Notes: generated from the letters alone by a model not told the origin. A DNA stretch of 36,383 bases from an uncultured Verrucomicrobiales bacterium (GCA_938082635.1 CALLLI010000315.1:1-36383), one strand, 5' to 3'; counted from the first letter of the stretch, positions 10,470 through 20,827 are shown. Translations and numbers: made by a program.

Positions 10470-11900
10470 ATGAGCCCATCCATCTCCGAAACTCGCCGAG
10501 ACTTTCTCAAACAACTCCGTGGTGCATCGATCGCTGCCATGGCAGCAGGCGCACCCCAATTCGTTCGTGGCGCCGACCTCAGGCATCCAAACGCGAAAGC
10601 AGACACCTGCATCTTGCTCTGGATGGGAGGCGGCATGGCTGCTCCCGACACGTTTGATCCGAAACACTATGAACCTTTCAAGGTAGGTCTTCCGGTCAAA
10701 GACGTCGGAAGCACGTTTCCTTCCATTGACACCGCCGTCGACGGTATTCAGATCACGAAAGGGTTAGAGCATATTGCCAACGTTATGGATCGCGGAACCT
10801 TGATTCGCTCTCATGTACAGCCCGATCTCGGACACATCCTTCACTCGCGTCATCAGTATCATTGGCACACGGGCTACGTACCTCCTCAAACGGTGGCAGC
10901 GCCTCACGTTGGTGCGTGGATGTCCAAAGTGCTCGGCCCTCGGAATCCTGCGATCCCGGCCTTCATTGATATCGGCCAACGGATCGAAGGCGTGGGAGAA
11001 CAGGAAGAACTGAAAGCCTTTCATACGGGTGGCTTCTTCGGAACCGAGTATGGCCCCTTTCTGCTCCCCTACCCAGATCAAGCCATGGACGCCGTCCGCC
11101 CACCCGAGGGCATGACGCCTGGCAGATTCGCTGATCGGTACAAGTTCTATAAGGATCTCATCGCCAAGAGCCCGACAGGCAAGCAAGGCAGCGCCTACCA
11201 ACAGGAATCGATGCTCCGCGCCATGGACAACGCCCATCGCCTCCTCAGTTCCCCGGAACGCGTCGCCTTCGACCTTTCCGAAGAACCGAAAGAGATCTAC
11301 GACAAGTACAATACGGGACGATTCGGCTTAGGCTGCTTGTTAGCAAGACGCCTCACCGAATCCGGAGCTCGCTTCATCGAAGTCACGACGGAGTACGTGC
11401 CCTTCCTCCACTGGGACACCCACGAGAAAGGCCACACCACCTTGGCTCGCTTGAAACGAGAAATTGACCAGCCCATCGCCCAACTCGTACTCGATTTAGA
11501 GGCGCGAGGCCTGCTAGACCGGACCTTGGTCGTTGTGGCGAGTGAGTTCAGCCGAGACATGATCATTGAAGGCGTCCCTGGCAGCAATGCTCGCGATCAA
11601 GCGAGCTCAAAGGTCGATCTCCTAACAGAGATGAAACACTACGGACAACACCGTCACTTCACAGGCGGCAGCAGCGTGATGATGTTCGGCGGCGGAGTGA
11701 AACGTGGCCATCTCTACGGCGACACCGCAGACGAACGTCCGTTCATCGCCACGAAAGATCCTGTCAGTGTCTCAGATCTCCATGCAACGATCTTCCATGC
11801 GATGGGCATCTCGTCAGAGACGGCCTTCGATGTCGAAGAGCGCCCATTCTACGCCACTGAAGACGGCAAAGGCCATCCGCACCTTGGCATCTTCGCCTAA
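10470..11900 (+). CDS. DUF1501 sulfatase-like protein, Tat signal
   Basis: RRDFLKQLRGASIAAMAAGAPQFVRGA twin-arginine leader; LLWMGGGMAAPDTFDPK; 2 nt downstream of DUF1549/1553 gene. Confidence 0.88.
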   Translation: MSPSISETRRDFLKQLRGASIAAMAAGAPQFVRGADLRHPNAKADTCILLWMGGGMAAPDTFDPKHYEPFKVGLPVKDVGSTFPSIDTAVDGIQITKGLEHIANVMDRGTLIRSHVQPDLGHILHSRHQYHWHTGYVPPQTVAAPHVGAWMSKVLGPRNPAIPAFIDIGQRIEGVGEQEELKAFHTGGFFGTEYGPFLLPYPDQAMDAVRPPEGMTPGRFADRYKFYKDLIAKSPTGKQGSAYQQESMLRAMDNAHRLLSSPERVAFDLSEEPKEIYDKYNTGRFGLGCLLARRLTESGARFIEVTTEYVPFLHWDTHEKGHTTLARLKREIDQPIAQLVLDLEARGLLDRTLVVVASEFSRDMIIEGVPGSNARDQASSKVDLLTEMKHYGQHRHFTGGSSVMMFGGGVKRGHLYGDTADERPFIATKDPVSVSDLHATIFHAMGISSETAFDVEERPFYATEDGKGHPHLGIFA

Positions 11901-11903
11901 CAA

Positions 11904-12641
11904 TTAGAAACCAAAGCCGTAGGCAATGCCGGGCAGTTTCAGATCGAACATGAGGAAGGTCAGCGTGTGATTTCCAAAGGCACGTGAAATAGACACGTGC
12001 TCATCCACACCGCTGTACATCAGCAAGCTCGACCAAGCACCCTTTCGCAAATGCAACCCTCCGACCGGCCGCACTTCACCGAGCTGCTCAATAAAAGTCG
12101 CGCCGCCGTAGGCTGACACATTGACACCTCCCACTTTAAACAAGTACTTTGATAGAGTTCCGTAATAACTTTGGCTGTTGATGTCGCCAAAGTCGTCGTT
12201 GCTCGTTCCCAAGATCAACGAGGGACGCCACCCATCATCCTCGGGGAAGACTCGCCAATTTGCCATAAGACCGACATCATCCGTCAATGGGCGATAGTCC
12301 ACGCCGACACGCAGCGTCTCCGTCGCCTGGTAGCTGAGATTAAAATACAGCTTCCCATGGTCTGGCTTCTCCGGAATCCAACGAGAATAGAACGAGAAGC
12401 CCTTCGGGTCCTCCGGCCAACTCAAGATCGAACCGACGCCCTGCAAGAAAGCGCTGTCGCTCTCCGTCAGAAAGCTGATGGATGGAAAGGGATCTTCATT
12501 TGGGTCCAATGATCGGCCACGCACGGTGCCCGCTTCGCCTGGTCACATCACTCAGGCCGGAACCTCAGACGCAGGGCGCTGGGCCCAAGCGGGGGTGACA
12601 GCAAGCAAGAGCAGGGCGGAATAGAGCAGGCGAAACCTCAT
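11904..12641 (-). pseudogene. Outer-membrane beta-barrel-like protein interrupted after its signal peptide
   Basis: From ATG at 12641 the frame reads MRFRLLYSALLLLAVTPAWAQRPASEVPA*VM*PGEAGTVRGRSLDPNEDPFPSISF...; TGA codons at 12552-12554 and 12543-12545 are in frame with the 206-aa ORF (12524-11904). Confidence 0.6.
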
Positions 12642-12712
12642 GGCTCAACCGTCGCTGGGCACGGGGAGGTTAGCCAGGAAACTTTTCACTTGCAGAGTAG
12701 AGTTTTTTAATT

Positions 12713-12738
12713 CTTAGTAAGTTGACTCAATTACTAAG
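12713..12738. promoter_or_regulatory. Candidate operator: 8-bp inverted repeat CTTAGTAA-N10-TTACTAAG upstream of cysI
   Basis: Perfect inverted repeat located 11 nt before the cysI start codon; Rrf2-family regulator gene in the same locus. Confidence 0.4.
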
Positions 12739-12749
12739 GATTAGATTTC

Positions 12750-14474
12750 ATGCCCACATCAACGGAAGACAAGCCACTGCATAAGAACGAAGGCCTCAAG
12801 GTCGAAAGCAATTTCCTCCGGGGGACCATCCTGGAAGGGCTCGCCGACGAGTCCACCGGAGCGATCTCCGACGCAGACACCCAGCTGACCAAGTTTCACG
12901 GAATTTACCAGCAGGACGACCGTGATCTCCGCAGGGAGCGCCGCAAAGCAAAGGAGGAGAAAGCGTTCTCCTTCATGATCCGCGTGCGCGTGCCAGGCGG
13001 CATCTGTTCGTCCAAACAGTGGCTCGAAATGGATGGCCTCGCGAGTTCGTATGCCAATGAGACGATCAAGTTGACCACGCGTCAGGCTTTTCAGTTTCAT
13101 GGCGTGCTCAAGGGCAACTTGAAGCAGACGATCAAGGAAATCAATGACACCTTGTTAGACACATTAGCTGCTTGCGGTGATGTGAACCGCAATGTGATGT
13201 GCAATCCCAATCCCTATCAGTCCCATGTGCATGCTGAAGTGCAGAAGGTGACGGAGGCGATCAGCGATCATCTTTCCCCGCGCACGAGTGCCTATCACGA
13301 GATTTGGTTAGACAAAGAGAAGATCACCAAGGAGCCCGAGGAAGAAGAGCCTCTTTACGGGAAGACTTACTTGCCGCGGAAATTCAAGATCGTGGTGGCC
13401 GTTCCTCCTAGCAATGACGTCGACATCTTCGCACACGACCTCGGCTACATCGCCATCATCGAGGACGACAAACTCGTTGGCTTCAATGTTACTGTCGGCG
13501 GCGGCATGGGCATGGCTCATAACAAAGAAGCAACTTTCCCACGATTGGCACAGTCCCTAGGATTCTGCACGCCAGAGCAAGCTGTGGACGTGGCTGAGAA
13601 GATCGTCACCGTCCAGCGCGACCACGGCGATCGCACGGATCGTGCGCATGCTCGCTTGAAATACACGATCGAAGATCACGGGCTCGACTGGTTCCGCGAT
13701 CAAGTTGAGGAGCGCTTGGGCTACAAGTTTGGCGAAGAGCGCGCTTACACGTTCGATCACAATGGCGACCGCTACGGCTGGACAGAAGGCACGGACGGGA
13801 AGCACCACTACACGCTGTTCGTTCAGAATGGCCGCGTGCTCGACACGGACGACCTCAAGATGCGCGCTGCCTTGCGCGAAATCGCTAAGGTTCATGAAGG
13901 AGATTTCCGCCTCACGGCAAACCAGAACTTGATCATCGGTGGCGTCGCTACGGATGCCAAAGCCAAGATAGACGCCCTCCTGACCGATTATGGACTAGAT
14001 CAGAATAACCTTGCCAGCGCGTTGCGTCTGAATTCCATGGCCTGCGTGGCCTTGCCGACTTGCGGACTGGCTCTCGCTGAGAGTGAACGTTACCTACCCG
14101 ATCTCGTGACTGAGTTAGACGCGGTGATCGAAGAAGCGGGGCTACGGGGAGATGCCGTCACCATTCGCATGACAGGTTGCCCTAACGGTTGTGCACGCCC
14201 CTACCTAGCAGAGATCGCCATGGTGGGTCGTGCCCCTGGCAAATACAACCTCTACCTCGGTGGCGGTTTTGTCGGCAATCGCTTGAACAAGCTCTACAAG
14301 GAGTCCGTCAAGAGCGAGGAACTGAGGCCGATTCTCCAGCCCATGATTGAGAGCTACGCGAAAGAGCGTGAGGACGGCGAGCGCTTTGGTGACTTTGTCA
14401 TCCGCAAAGGCATCATTAAAGAAACGACCGCCGGCAATAACTTCCACCAGAACCTCGGAGAAACAAAGGCATGA
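12750..14474 (+). CDS. cysI: Sulfite reductase hemoprotein (nitrite/sulfite reductase family)
   Basis: MTGCPNGCARPYLAEIAMVGRAPGKYNLYLGGG; LTTRQAFQFHGV; neighbours cysH/cysK. Confidence 0.92.
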   Translation: MPTSTEDKPLHKNEGLKVESNFLRGTILEGLADESTGAISDADTQLTKFHGIYQQDDRDLRRERRKAKEEKAFSFMIRVRVPGGICSSKQWLEMDGLASSYANETIKLTTRQAFQFHGVLKGNLKQTIKEINDTLLDTLAACGDVNRNVMCNPNPYQSHVHAEVQKVTEAISDHLSPRTSAYHEIWLDKEKITKEPEEEEPLYGKTYLPRKFKIVVAVPPSNDVDIFAHDLGYIAIIEDDKLVGFNVTVGGGMGMAHNKEATFPRLAQSLGFCTPEQAVDVAEKIVTVQRDHGDRTDRAHARLKYTIEDHGLDWFRDQVEERLGYKFGEERAYTFDHNGDRYGWTEGTDGKHHYTLFVQNGRVLDTDDLKMRAALREIAKVHEGDFRLTANQNLIIGGVATDAKAKIDALLTDYGLDQNNLASALRLNSMACVALPTCGLALAESERYLPDLVTELDAVIEEAGLRGDAVTIRMTGCPNGCARPYLAEIAMVGRAPGKYNLYLGGGFVGNRLNKLYKESVKSEELRPILQPMIESYAKEREDGERFGDFVIRKGIIKETTAGNNFHQNLGETKA

Positions 14475-15202
14475 ACGCGCCCTTAGAGCAAGAGGCGAGC
14501 AAGGCCAGCAGCATCAGCGCTGATTGGGCGAACTTGTCAGCGGCAGATCGTATTCGTGCGATTGCAGCCGCGCAGAGAGATGGTCTCGTTGCGACAACGA
14601 GCTTCGGCGCACAGGCCGCCATCATGCTGCACTTGCTCAAAGAGAATGCTCCCGAGATTCCTATCATCTTCATTGACACTGGTTACCTCTTCCCTGAGAC
14701 CTATCAGTTTGCCGAACAACTCATTAAGACGTGGGATCTGAACATTCAGACTTACAATCCGACCTATAGCTCAACGCGACTGGAAGCGCTGTACGGCAAA
14801 CTATGGGAACAAGGCGACAAAGGTGCTGAGAAGTACAGCGTGATGACAAAAGTAGAGCCCATGAATCGCGCTCTCAATGATCTCGGTGCCAAGACATGGC
14901 TCAGCGGCCTTCGTCGGTCGCAGTCCTCCTCGCGAGCAGATCGCGCATTTGCCGAACAACAAAAGGCCACGCTCAAGCTCTATCCTATCCTCGATTGGAC
15001 CGATGAAGACGTGGCCAATTACATCAAGAAACACGACCTGCCTTCGCATCCCTTAGTTGGTCAGGGCTACCTCTCCATTGGGGATTGGCACTCGACAAAG
15101 CCGATGACGGAAGGTAGGACCGCCGAAGAAACTCGCTTTGATGGAGCCAAACGCGAATGCGGGCTACATCTCCCCTCCGACCAACAAGACTTCCAAATCT
15201 AA
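14471..15202 (+). CDS. cysH: Phosphoadenylyl-sulfate (PAPS) reductase
   Basis: TTSFGAQAAIMLHLL, WLSGLRRSQSSSRA, terminal ECGLH; ATGA overlap with cysI. KVEPMNRAL without the CC pair of APS reductases. Confidence 0.92.
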   Translation: MNAPLEQEASKASSISADWANLSAADRIRAIAAAQRDGLVATTSFGAQAAIMLHLLKENAPEIPIIFIDTGYLFPETYQFAEQLIKTWDLNIQTYNPTYSSTRLEALYGKLWEQGDKGAEKYSVMTKVEPMNRALNDLGAKTWLSGLRRSQSSSRADRAFAEQQKATLKLYPILDWTDEDVANYIKKHDLPSHPLVGQGYLSIGDWHSTKPMTEGRTAEETRFDGAKRECGLHLPSDQQDFQI

Positions 15203-15214
15203 CACTCCATCACC

Positions 15215-16186
15215 ATGAAAATTGCTAACGACATCACCGGAACCATCGGAAACACGCCGCTCATTCGCTTGAACAAAGTGACAGAAGGCGCTGATGCCGA
15301 GATCGTCATCAAAGCAGAGTTCTTTAACCCTCTCTTCAGTGTGAAGGACAGGATCGGCTTGGCCATGATCGAAGCTGGCGAGCGTGATGGCAGCATTAAA
15401 GAAGGCACCACCATCATCGAGCCGACATCAGGAAACACAGGTATCGCACTCGCCTTTGTTTGCCGTACGAAGGGTTACAAATGCATCCTGACCATGCCTG
15501 AGACGATGTCCGTAGAGCGTCGTGTGTTATTGCGCATGCTTGGCGCTGAAGTCGTGCTCACCCCAGGACCGCGTGGCATGGGCGGTGCGATCCTAAAGGC
15601 TGAGATGCTTTGCCAAGAGCTCGGCGACAAAGCATTCAATCCCCAGCAGTTTAACAACCCTGCAAACCCAGAAGTTCATCGGCGCACCACCGCCGAGGAG
15701 ATTTGGGAAGCGACGGAAGGTCGGATCGATGCGTTTGTCGCAGGCGTCGGAACTGGCGGCACGATCACCGGCGTGTCTGAGGTGATCAAGAGCCGCACCG
15801 ACATGATGACCATCGCCGTCGAACCGGAGGACAGTCCCGTCATCTCTGGTGGCAAGCCTGGCCCTCACAAGATTCAGGGCATTGGTGCCGGGTTCATCCC
15901 TAACAATCTCAATAAGGACATCATCGACGATGTCGAACTGGTCTCCAATGATGCCGCCTTTGTGATGGCTCGCCGATTGGCCGAGGAAGAAGGCATTCCT
16001 GCCGGCATCTCCACAGGAGCAAACGTCGTCGCTGCCATCAATGTCGCCAAACGTCCTGAAATGGCAGGCAAGCGCATCGTGGTTGTAGCACCAAGCCCAA
16101 CCGAACGCTACCTCAGTACGCCATTAGCTGAAAGCGTCCGCGCCGAGGTCGCTGCATTGCCCGTCTCGGAGCTACCCGCCGTTTAG
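15215..16186 (+). CDS. cysK: Cysteine synthase
   Basis: [40 protein letters not shown]. Confidence 0.95.
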   Translation: MKIANDITGTIGNTPLIRLNKVTEGADAEIVIKAEFFNPLFSVKDRIGLAMIEAGERDGSIKEGTTIIEPTSGNTGIALAFVCRTKGYKCILTMPETMSVERRVLLRMLGAEVVLTPGPRGMGGAILKAEMLCQELGDKAFNPQQFNNPANPEVHRRTTAEEIWEATEGRIDAFVAGVGTGGTITGVSEVIKSRTDMMTIAVEPEDSPVISGGKPGPHKIQGIGAGFIPNNLNKDIIDDVELVSNDAAFVMARRLAEEEGIPAGISTGANVVAAINVAKRPEMAGKRIVVVAPSPTERYLSTPLAESVRAEVAALPVSELPAV

Positions 16187-16596
16187 ATATAATATTCTAA
16201 CAGGCCTTCATTAGACATCATCTCCTGCAGCGTGATCGACGCCATCTTGGCTTCGAGATGTTCTGCCACCTCCACCCATATATCCGCCACACGCTCGCCC
16301 GACTCGCCTTTACGATCGGAATCAATCCCCAAGATATTACCTTCCACTGCTCTAACGATCGCGCCCATCGTGATCTCAGTGGGTGTCTTTGCCAGACAGT
16401 AACCGCCCATCTTTCCGCGGCGACTTTGGACGAGGCCCGCACGGCGCAGATCATTCAGAATCTGCACCAGGAAGGTCGATGAGATTGACTCCTTTTCAGC
16501 TAGGGCATCGACACGAGACACTTGATCACCCACGCACGACTTTCCTAACTGAATCATCGCCCGACACGCATATTCAAGTTTCTGACTGACCTTCAC
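16183..16596 (-). CDS. Rrf2-family transcriptional regulator
   Basis: [17 protein letters not shown] (GTG start), [48 protein letters not shown]. Confidence 0.9.
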   Translation of the reverse strand: MKVSQKLEYACRAMIQLGKSCVGDQVSRVDALAEKESISSTFLVQILNDLRRAGLVQSRRGKMGGYCLAKTPTEITMGAIVRAVEGNILGIDSDRKGESGERVADIWVEVAEHLEAKMASITLQEMMSNEGLLEYYI

Positions 16597-16617
16597 ACGC
16601 TCTTTCTAACGCATTCC

Positions 16618-17223
16618 ATGACTGAATCCAACGCAAACATTCATACCGAGTTCCACCGGTTGCTAGGCACCGAAGCGAAAGAAACGCTTCTCCAGCAACG
16701 TGGTCTTGTTATTTGGATGTATGGCATCTCTGGAAGCGGGAAAAGCACACTCGCAGTCTCACTGGAACGCCATTTCCATGAGCAAGGTCGCCTAACTCAA
16801 GTTCTGGATGGAGATAACATCCGCCACGGTATCAACCGCGATCTCGGTTTCAGCCTTGAAGATCGCCAAGAGAACATCCGACGTATCGCAGAAATCGCGA
16901 AGCTGTCCCGCAATCTCGGCGTCATCACGATCGCTTCGTTTATCACTCCAACGAATGCACTCCGGGCAATCGCTCGTGACATGATCGGAGAGAATCTCAT
17001 TCAAGTCTATATCAAGGCCTCCTATGAAGCCTGCGAAGAACGCGACGTGAAAGGCCTCTACGCCAAAGCCAAACGCGGCGAAGTAAAACAGTTTACAGGC
17101 AAGGATTCTCTCTTTGAAGAGCCTGACAATGCCGACCTCATTCTTGACACCGAATTACTTTCTATCGAGGAAGCCACCCAACAGCTAATCGACGCGGTCA
17201 GCCCGCGTATCGCCTATTCATGA
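16618..17223 (+). CDS. cysC: Adenylyl-sulfate kinase
   Basis: YGISGSGKSTLAV P-loop, LDGDNIRHGINRDLGFSLEDRQENIRRIAEIAKL. Confidence 0.95.
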   Translation: MTESNANIHTEFHRLLGTEAKETLLQQRGLVIWMYGISGSGKSTLAVSLERHFHEQGRLTQVLDGDNIRHGINRDLGFSLEDRQENIRRIAEIAKLSRNLGVITIASFITPTNALRAIARDMIGENLIQVYIKASYEACEERDVKGLYAKAKRGEVKQFTGKDSLFEEPDNADLILDTELLSIEEATQQLIDAVSPRIAYS

Positions 17224-18122
17224 ACTACACGATTGACCACTTAGCTCAACTCGAAGCTGAGGCCATCTATGTGCTGCGAGAAACTGCAGCGCAATTCGAG
17301 AACCCTGCGCTGCTATTCTCAGGCGGCAAAGACTCGATCGTCATGGCCTGGCTTGCTCGCAAAGCCTTCTGGCCCGCCAAACTCCCCTTCCCTCTAGTCC
17401 ACATCGACACTGGGCACAATTTCGAGGAAACCATGACCTATCGTGATAGCTTCGTCGAAAACATGGGTGCCCGATTGATTGTTGGTTCCGTTCAGGCATC
17501 CATCGATGCAGGTCGTGTCCGCGAGGAAACCGGCCCTGACGCTAGTCGTAATATGCTACAAACCGTCACCCTTCTAGATACGGTGGAAAAGCATCAATAT
17601 GATGCAGCGCTCGGTGGTGGTCGTCGCGATGAAGAGAAGGCACGCGCTAAAGAACGCTTCTTCTCGGCTAGAGATGAATTTGGTCAATGGGATCCCAAGA
17701 ATCAGCGCCCAGAGTTATGGAATATCTTTAATGGCCGCAAGCATCACGGCGAACATTTCCGGGTCTTCCCTCTAAGCAATTGGACGGAAATGGATATCTG
17801 GATGTATATCCAACGCGAAGAGATTGAACTTCCAAATCTCTACTTCTCTCACAAGCGCAAGGTTATAAAGCGCGGCAACTCTTTCCTCGCAGAATGCGAA
17901 TATGTGGCACCTCAAGCTGGCGAGGTGGTCGAAGAGAAAGTCGTTCGTTTCCGCACCATTGGTGATGCCACTTGCACAGGCGCGGTCGAGTCAGAAGCCG
18001 ACACGCTCGATAAGATCATTCAAGAAGTGGCCACAGCACGTCAAACCGAACGCGGTACGCGCGCCGATGACCAACGGTCAGAAACCGCAATGGAAGACCG
18101 CAAGAAAGAAGGCTATTTTTAG
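17220..18122 (+). CDS. cysD: Sulfate adenylyltransferase subunit 2
   Basis: LLFSGGKDSIVMAWLARKAF, LGGGRRDEEKARAKERFFS; ATGA overlap with cysC. Confidence 0.95.
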   Translation: MNYTIDHLAQLEAEAIYVLRETAAQFENPALLFSGGKDSIVMAWLARKAFWPAKLPFPLVHIDTGHNFEETMTYRDSFVENMGARLIVGSVQASIDAGRVREETGPDASRNMLQTVTLLDTVEKHQYDAALGGGRRDEEKARAKERFFSARDEFGQWDPKNQRPELWNIFNGRKHHGEHFRVFPLSNWTEMDIWMYIQREEIELPNLYFSHKRKVIKRGNSFLAECEYVAPQAGEVVEEKVVRFRTIGDATCTGAVESEADTLDKIIQEVATARQTERGTRADDQRSETAMEDRKKEGYF

Positions 18123-18133
18123 ACAACGATTTC

Positions 18134-19381
18134 ATGGATTTACTTAGATTTACAACGGCAGGCAGTGTCGATGACGGCAAGAGCACTCTGATTGGCCGCT
18201 TACTGTATGACAGTAAGAATACTTTCGAGGATCAAATGGCGGCAGTGGAAGCTTCCAGCAAGAAGCGTGGCGACGAGAATATCAACCTAGCCCTCTTGAC
18301 GGATGGCCTGAAGGCCGAACGCGAACAGGGCATCACGATCGATGTCGCCTATCGCTACTTTGCCACCCCTCGCCGCAAGTTCATCATTGCCGATACCCCA
18401 GGGCACATTCAGTACACGCGGAACATGGTCACGGGCGCGTCTACGGCGAACCTGGCTATCATTCTCATCGATGCTCGTCACGGCGTGATTGAGCAAACAT
18501 GTCGACACTCCTTCATCGCGAGCCTCTTGCGTATTCAGCATGTCGTCATTGCCGTCAATAAGATGGACCTCGTCGACCACAGCGAAGAAGCCTATCACAA
18601 GATCGTCGATCAGTTTAAGGAGTTCTCTTCCCGCCTTCGCAATATCGTGGATGTGAGCTTCATTCCTATCAGTGCTCTACACGGAGACAATGTAGTCGAT
18701 AAGTCAGATAAGATGCCTTGGTATCAGGGGCCCTCTCTTTTATACCATTTGGAAACCGTCTATATCGGTTCCGATCGCAACCACGTTGATGCACGCTTCC
18801 CAGTGCAGTGGGTCATTCGCCCACACTCAGATGAATATCATGACTTCCGTGGCTATGCGGGCCGCGTCGCCAGCGGCGTCTTCAAGCCTGGTGATGATAT
18901 TGTCGTGCAGCCCTCAGGGTTCACCAGCAAGATCAAAGCGATCTACTCGGATGAGAAGGAAATCGATGAAGCCTTTAGCCCAATGTCCGTTGCCATTCGT
19001 CTCGAAGACGAGATTGATATCAGTCGCGGGGACCTCATCGCCAAACCTAACAATCCGCCTGAAGCCACGCAGGACATCGAAGCGATGATTTGTTGGTTCT
19101 CGGCGGATGCTCCTCTCGCTGTCCGTGGTAAGTATGTCCTTCGCCACACGACCAACGAAGTCAAAGCAATGGTCAAAGAGGTGAAGTACAAGATGAATAT
19201 CAACAATCTGCATAAGAATGTTGATGATCTCACCTTCCAACTGAACGACATCGGGCGAATCAGCCTTCGTACGTCGAAACCAATTGCAGCTGATTCCTAT
19301 CAGAACAACCGAGCCACGGGTAGCTTCGTTCTGATCGATGAGCAAACGAATCAGACGGTGGCCGCCGGGATGATTCTATAG
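18134..19381 (+). CDS. cysN: Sulfate adenylyltransferase subunit 1 (GTPase)
   Basis: TAGSVDDGKSTLIGRLLYDS, EREQGITIDVAYRYF, DTPGHIQYTRNMVTGAS; no fused APS kinase domain. Confidence 0.95.
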   Translation: MDLLRFTTAGSVDDGKSTLIGRLLYDSKNTFEDQMAAVEASSKKRGDENINLALLTDGLKAEREQGITIDVAYRYFATPRRKFIIADTPGHIQYTRNMVTGASTANLAIILIDARHGVIEQTCRHSFIASLLRIQHVVIAVNKMDLVDHSEEAYHKIVDQFKEFSSRLRNIVDVSFIPISALHGDNVVDKSDKMPWYQGPSLLYHLETVYIGSDRNHVDARFPVQWVIRPHSDEYHDFRGYAGRVASGVFKPGDDIVVQPSGFTSKIKAIYSDEKEIDEAFSPMSVAIRLEDEIDISRGDLIAKPNNPPEATQDIEAMICWFSADAPLAVRGKYVLRHTTNEVKAMVKEVKYKMNINNLHKNVDDLTFQLNDIGRISLRTSKPIAADSYQNNRATGSFVLIDEQTNQTVAAGMIL

Positions 19382-19386
19382 GCGCG

Positions 19387-20691
19387 ATGCGTCTGGCGCT
19401 ATACGGCTATTTGGCAGCTCTCAGTCACCTGGGAGCTGCCGAGCTGCCGGAGCGAGTCGACAACAGTCGCTCGCCCGCATTCCCTCCGATCGTTCGGCAA
19501 ACCCACGAGTCCTGCGCGCAGGAGGTGGGCTTATCGACCATGATGACCTATGCGTGGAATCGCCATCACGGTTCCAACGCAGCTGATCCTAACAATCAGT
19601 TTGCTGGCCGATTTGTTTGGAACTTTCTCAATCGCGGAGAGAACCGCGGAGCAGAGCTCACCGAGGGCTGGCACCTCGCCCGTGTCATCGGTGTGCCAAA
19701 GGTCACTGAATACAACACACCACGTTCATTGGGCGAATGGCCGAGTGATTACTCTCTCTACTACGGCGCGATGAAGCACCGCATTCGAACTTACCGCTCG
19801 CTTCCACTAAGCAATGAAGCGCAACTGTCAGCCATCAAAGAACATCTGCGCCAAGGCGAGATATTTGGCATCGAAGGCCGTCTCCATGGCTTCAAACAGG
19901 TCACCATTCCTAAGGGCCAGCACGAGGCAGGGAAACAACTCGTTCTTAATTGGGGCAGGAAAGGCAAAGGCCATGTGATGACGTATGTGGGCTACGACGA
20001 TCGCGTGAGCCACGACATCAACGGTGATGGCCGCCTCACCAACGATCGCGATCTCGATGAGGATGGCGAAATCACCTTAGCCGACTGGGAACGCGGCGCC
20101 TTCATTGCCGTGAATAGCTATGGTGTCGACTGGGGCAATGCCGGGAGGACCTATGTGCTCTATCGCGAATCTGCGGTGACTCCGTTTCAACGTGGCCACT
20201 GGGCTAGCATGATGGAAATCTTGCCGAACCACCAGCCTCTGCTAACACTACGTCTCAAATTACTGACAACCTGCCTGTCAGCAGTCCGACTCCGCATCGA
20301 GATAGATCAAAAGAAAGCCTACACGCCGATACTCTTCGATCTCGCTCCAGCCAACAACGCCCCAACTCTTCCAAATGATCCAGATCAGTATAATCGATTC
20401 CTGACCGGCAAACACCGCCTATCCGCAGGCCCAGCAAGCCAGGACGAGCGAGGTCATGTGCTCCCAGTAGAACTCGGACTGGATCTCACCGGGCAACTCC
20501 CGCTGCACGCGGCCAGCTATCGCCTAGTCTTTCACCTAGATCAGGCGACCCATCCCAACGCTGCGGGCACAATCCTCGAAGCTTCCCTGCTCCGCTATGG
20601 ATCAAACGGCACACTGCTCTCCGAGACGGCCTTCGCAGACCTCCCTCGAGCCATGCGCTTGACCGAACACAAGTGTCTTCTGCAACGCTAG
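19387..20691 (+). CDS. Secreted papain-like (C1-type) cysteine protease with EF-hand/dockerin-like insertion
   Basis: Signal-like N-terminus; RQTHESCAQEVGLS (Gln/Cys), GHVMTYVGYDD (His), AVNSYGVDWGNAGRTYVLY (Asn); DINGDGRLTNDRDLDEDGEITLADW. Confidence 0.7.
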   Translation: MRLALYGYLAALSHLGAAELPERVDNSRSPAFPPIVRQTHESCAQEVGLSTMMTYAWNRHHGSNAADPNNQFAGRFVWNFLNRGENRGAELTEGWHLARVIGVPKVTEYNTPRSLGEWPSDYSLYYGAMKHRIRTYRSLPLSNEAQLSAIKEHLRQGEIFGIEGRLHGFKQVTIPKGQHEAGKQLVLNWGRKGKGHVMTYVGYDDRVSHDINGDGRLTNDRDLDEDGEITLADWERGAFIAVNSYGVDWGNAGRTYVLYRESAVTPFQRGHWASMMEILPNHQPLLTLRLKLLTTCLSAVRLRIEIDQKKAYTPILFDLAPANNAPTLPNDPDQYNRFLTGKHRLSAGPASQDERGHVLPVELGLDLTGQLPLHAASYRLVFHLDQATHPNAAGTILEASLLRYGSNGTLLSETAFADLPRAMRLTEHKCLLQR

Positions 20692-20827
20692 CGCAGCCAA
20701 GCCGCTACAGGGCCATCTGACACGGAAACAGGACCTCCTTTCCCCCTTGCTCTGCCTCGCATTCGTGTATACCCTCCGCCCCTGATACCTCTTGACTTCT
20801 ACACCAGCAGCGTAATTTGGCCTTTCG

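Noticed and set aside
12543-12554. Selenocysteine or other UGA recoding for the two TGAs
   Set aside because: Two TGAs four codons apart just after a signal peptide, no SECIS-like evidence and no redox context; mutation or sequencing error is simpler.
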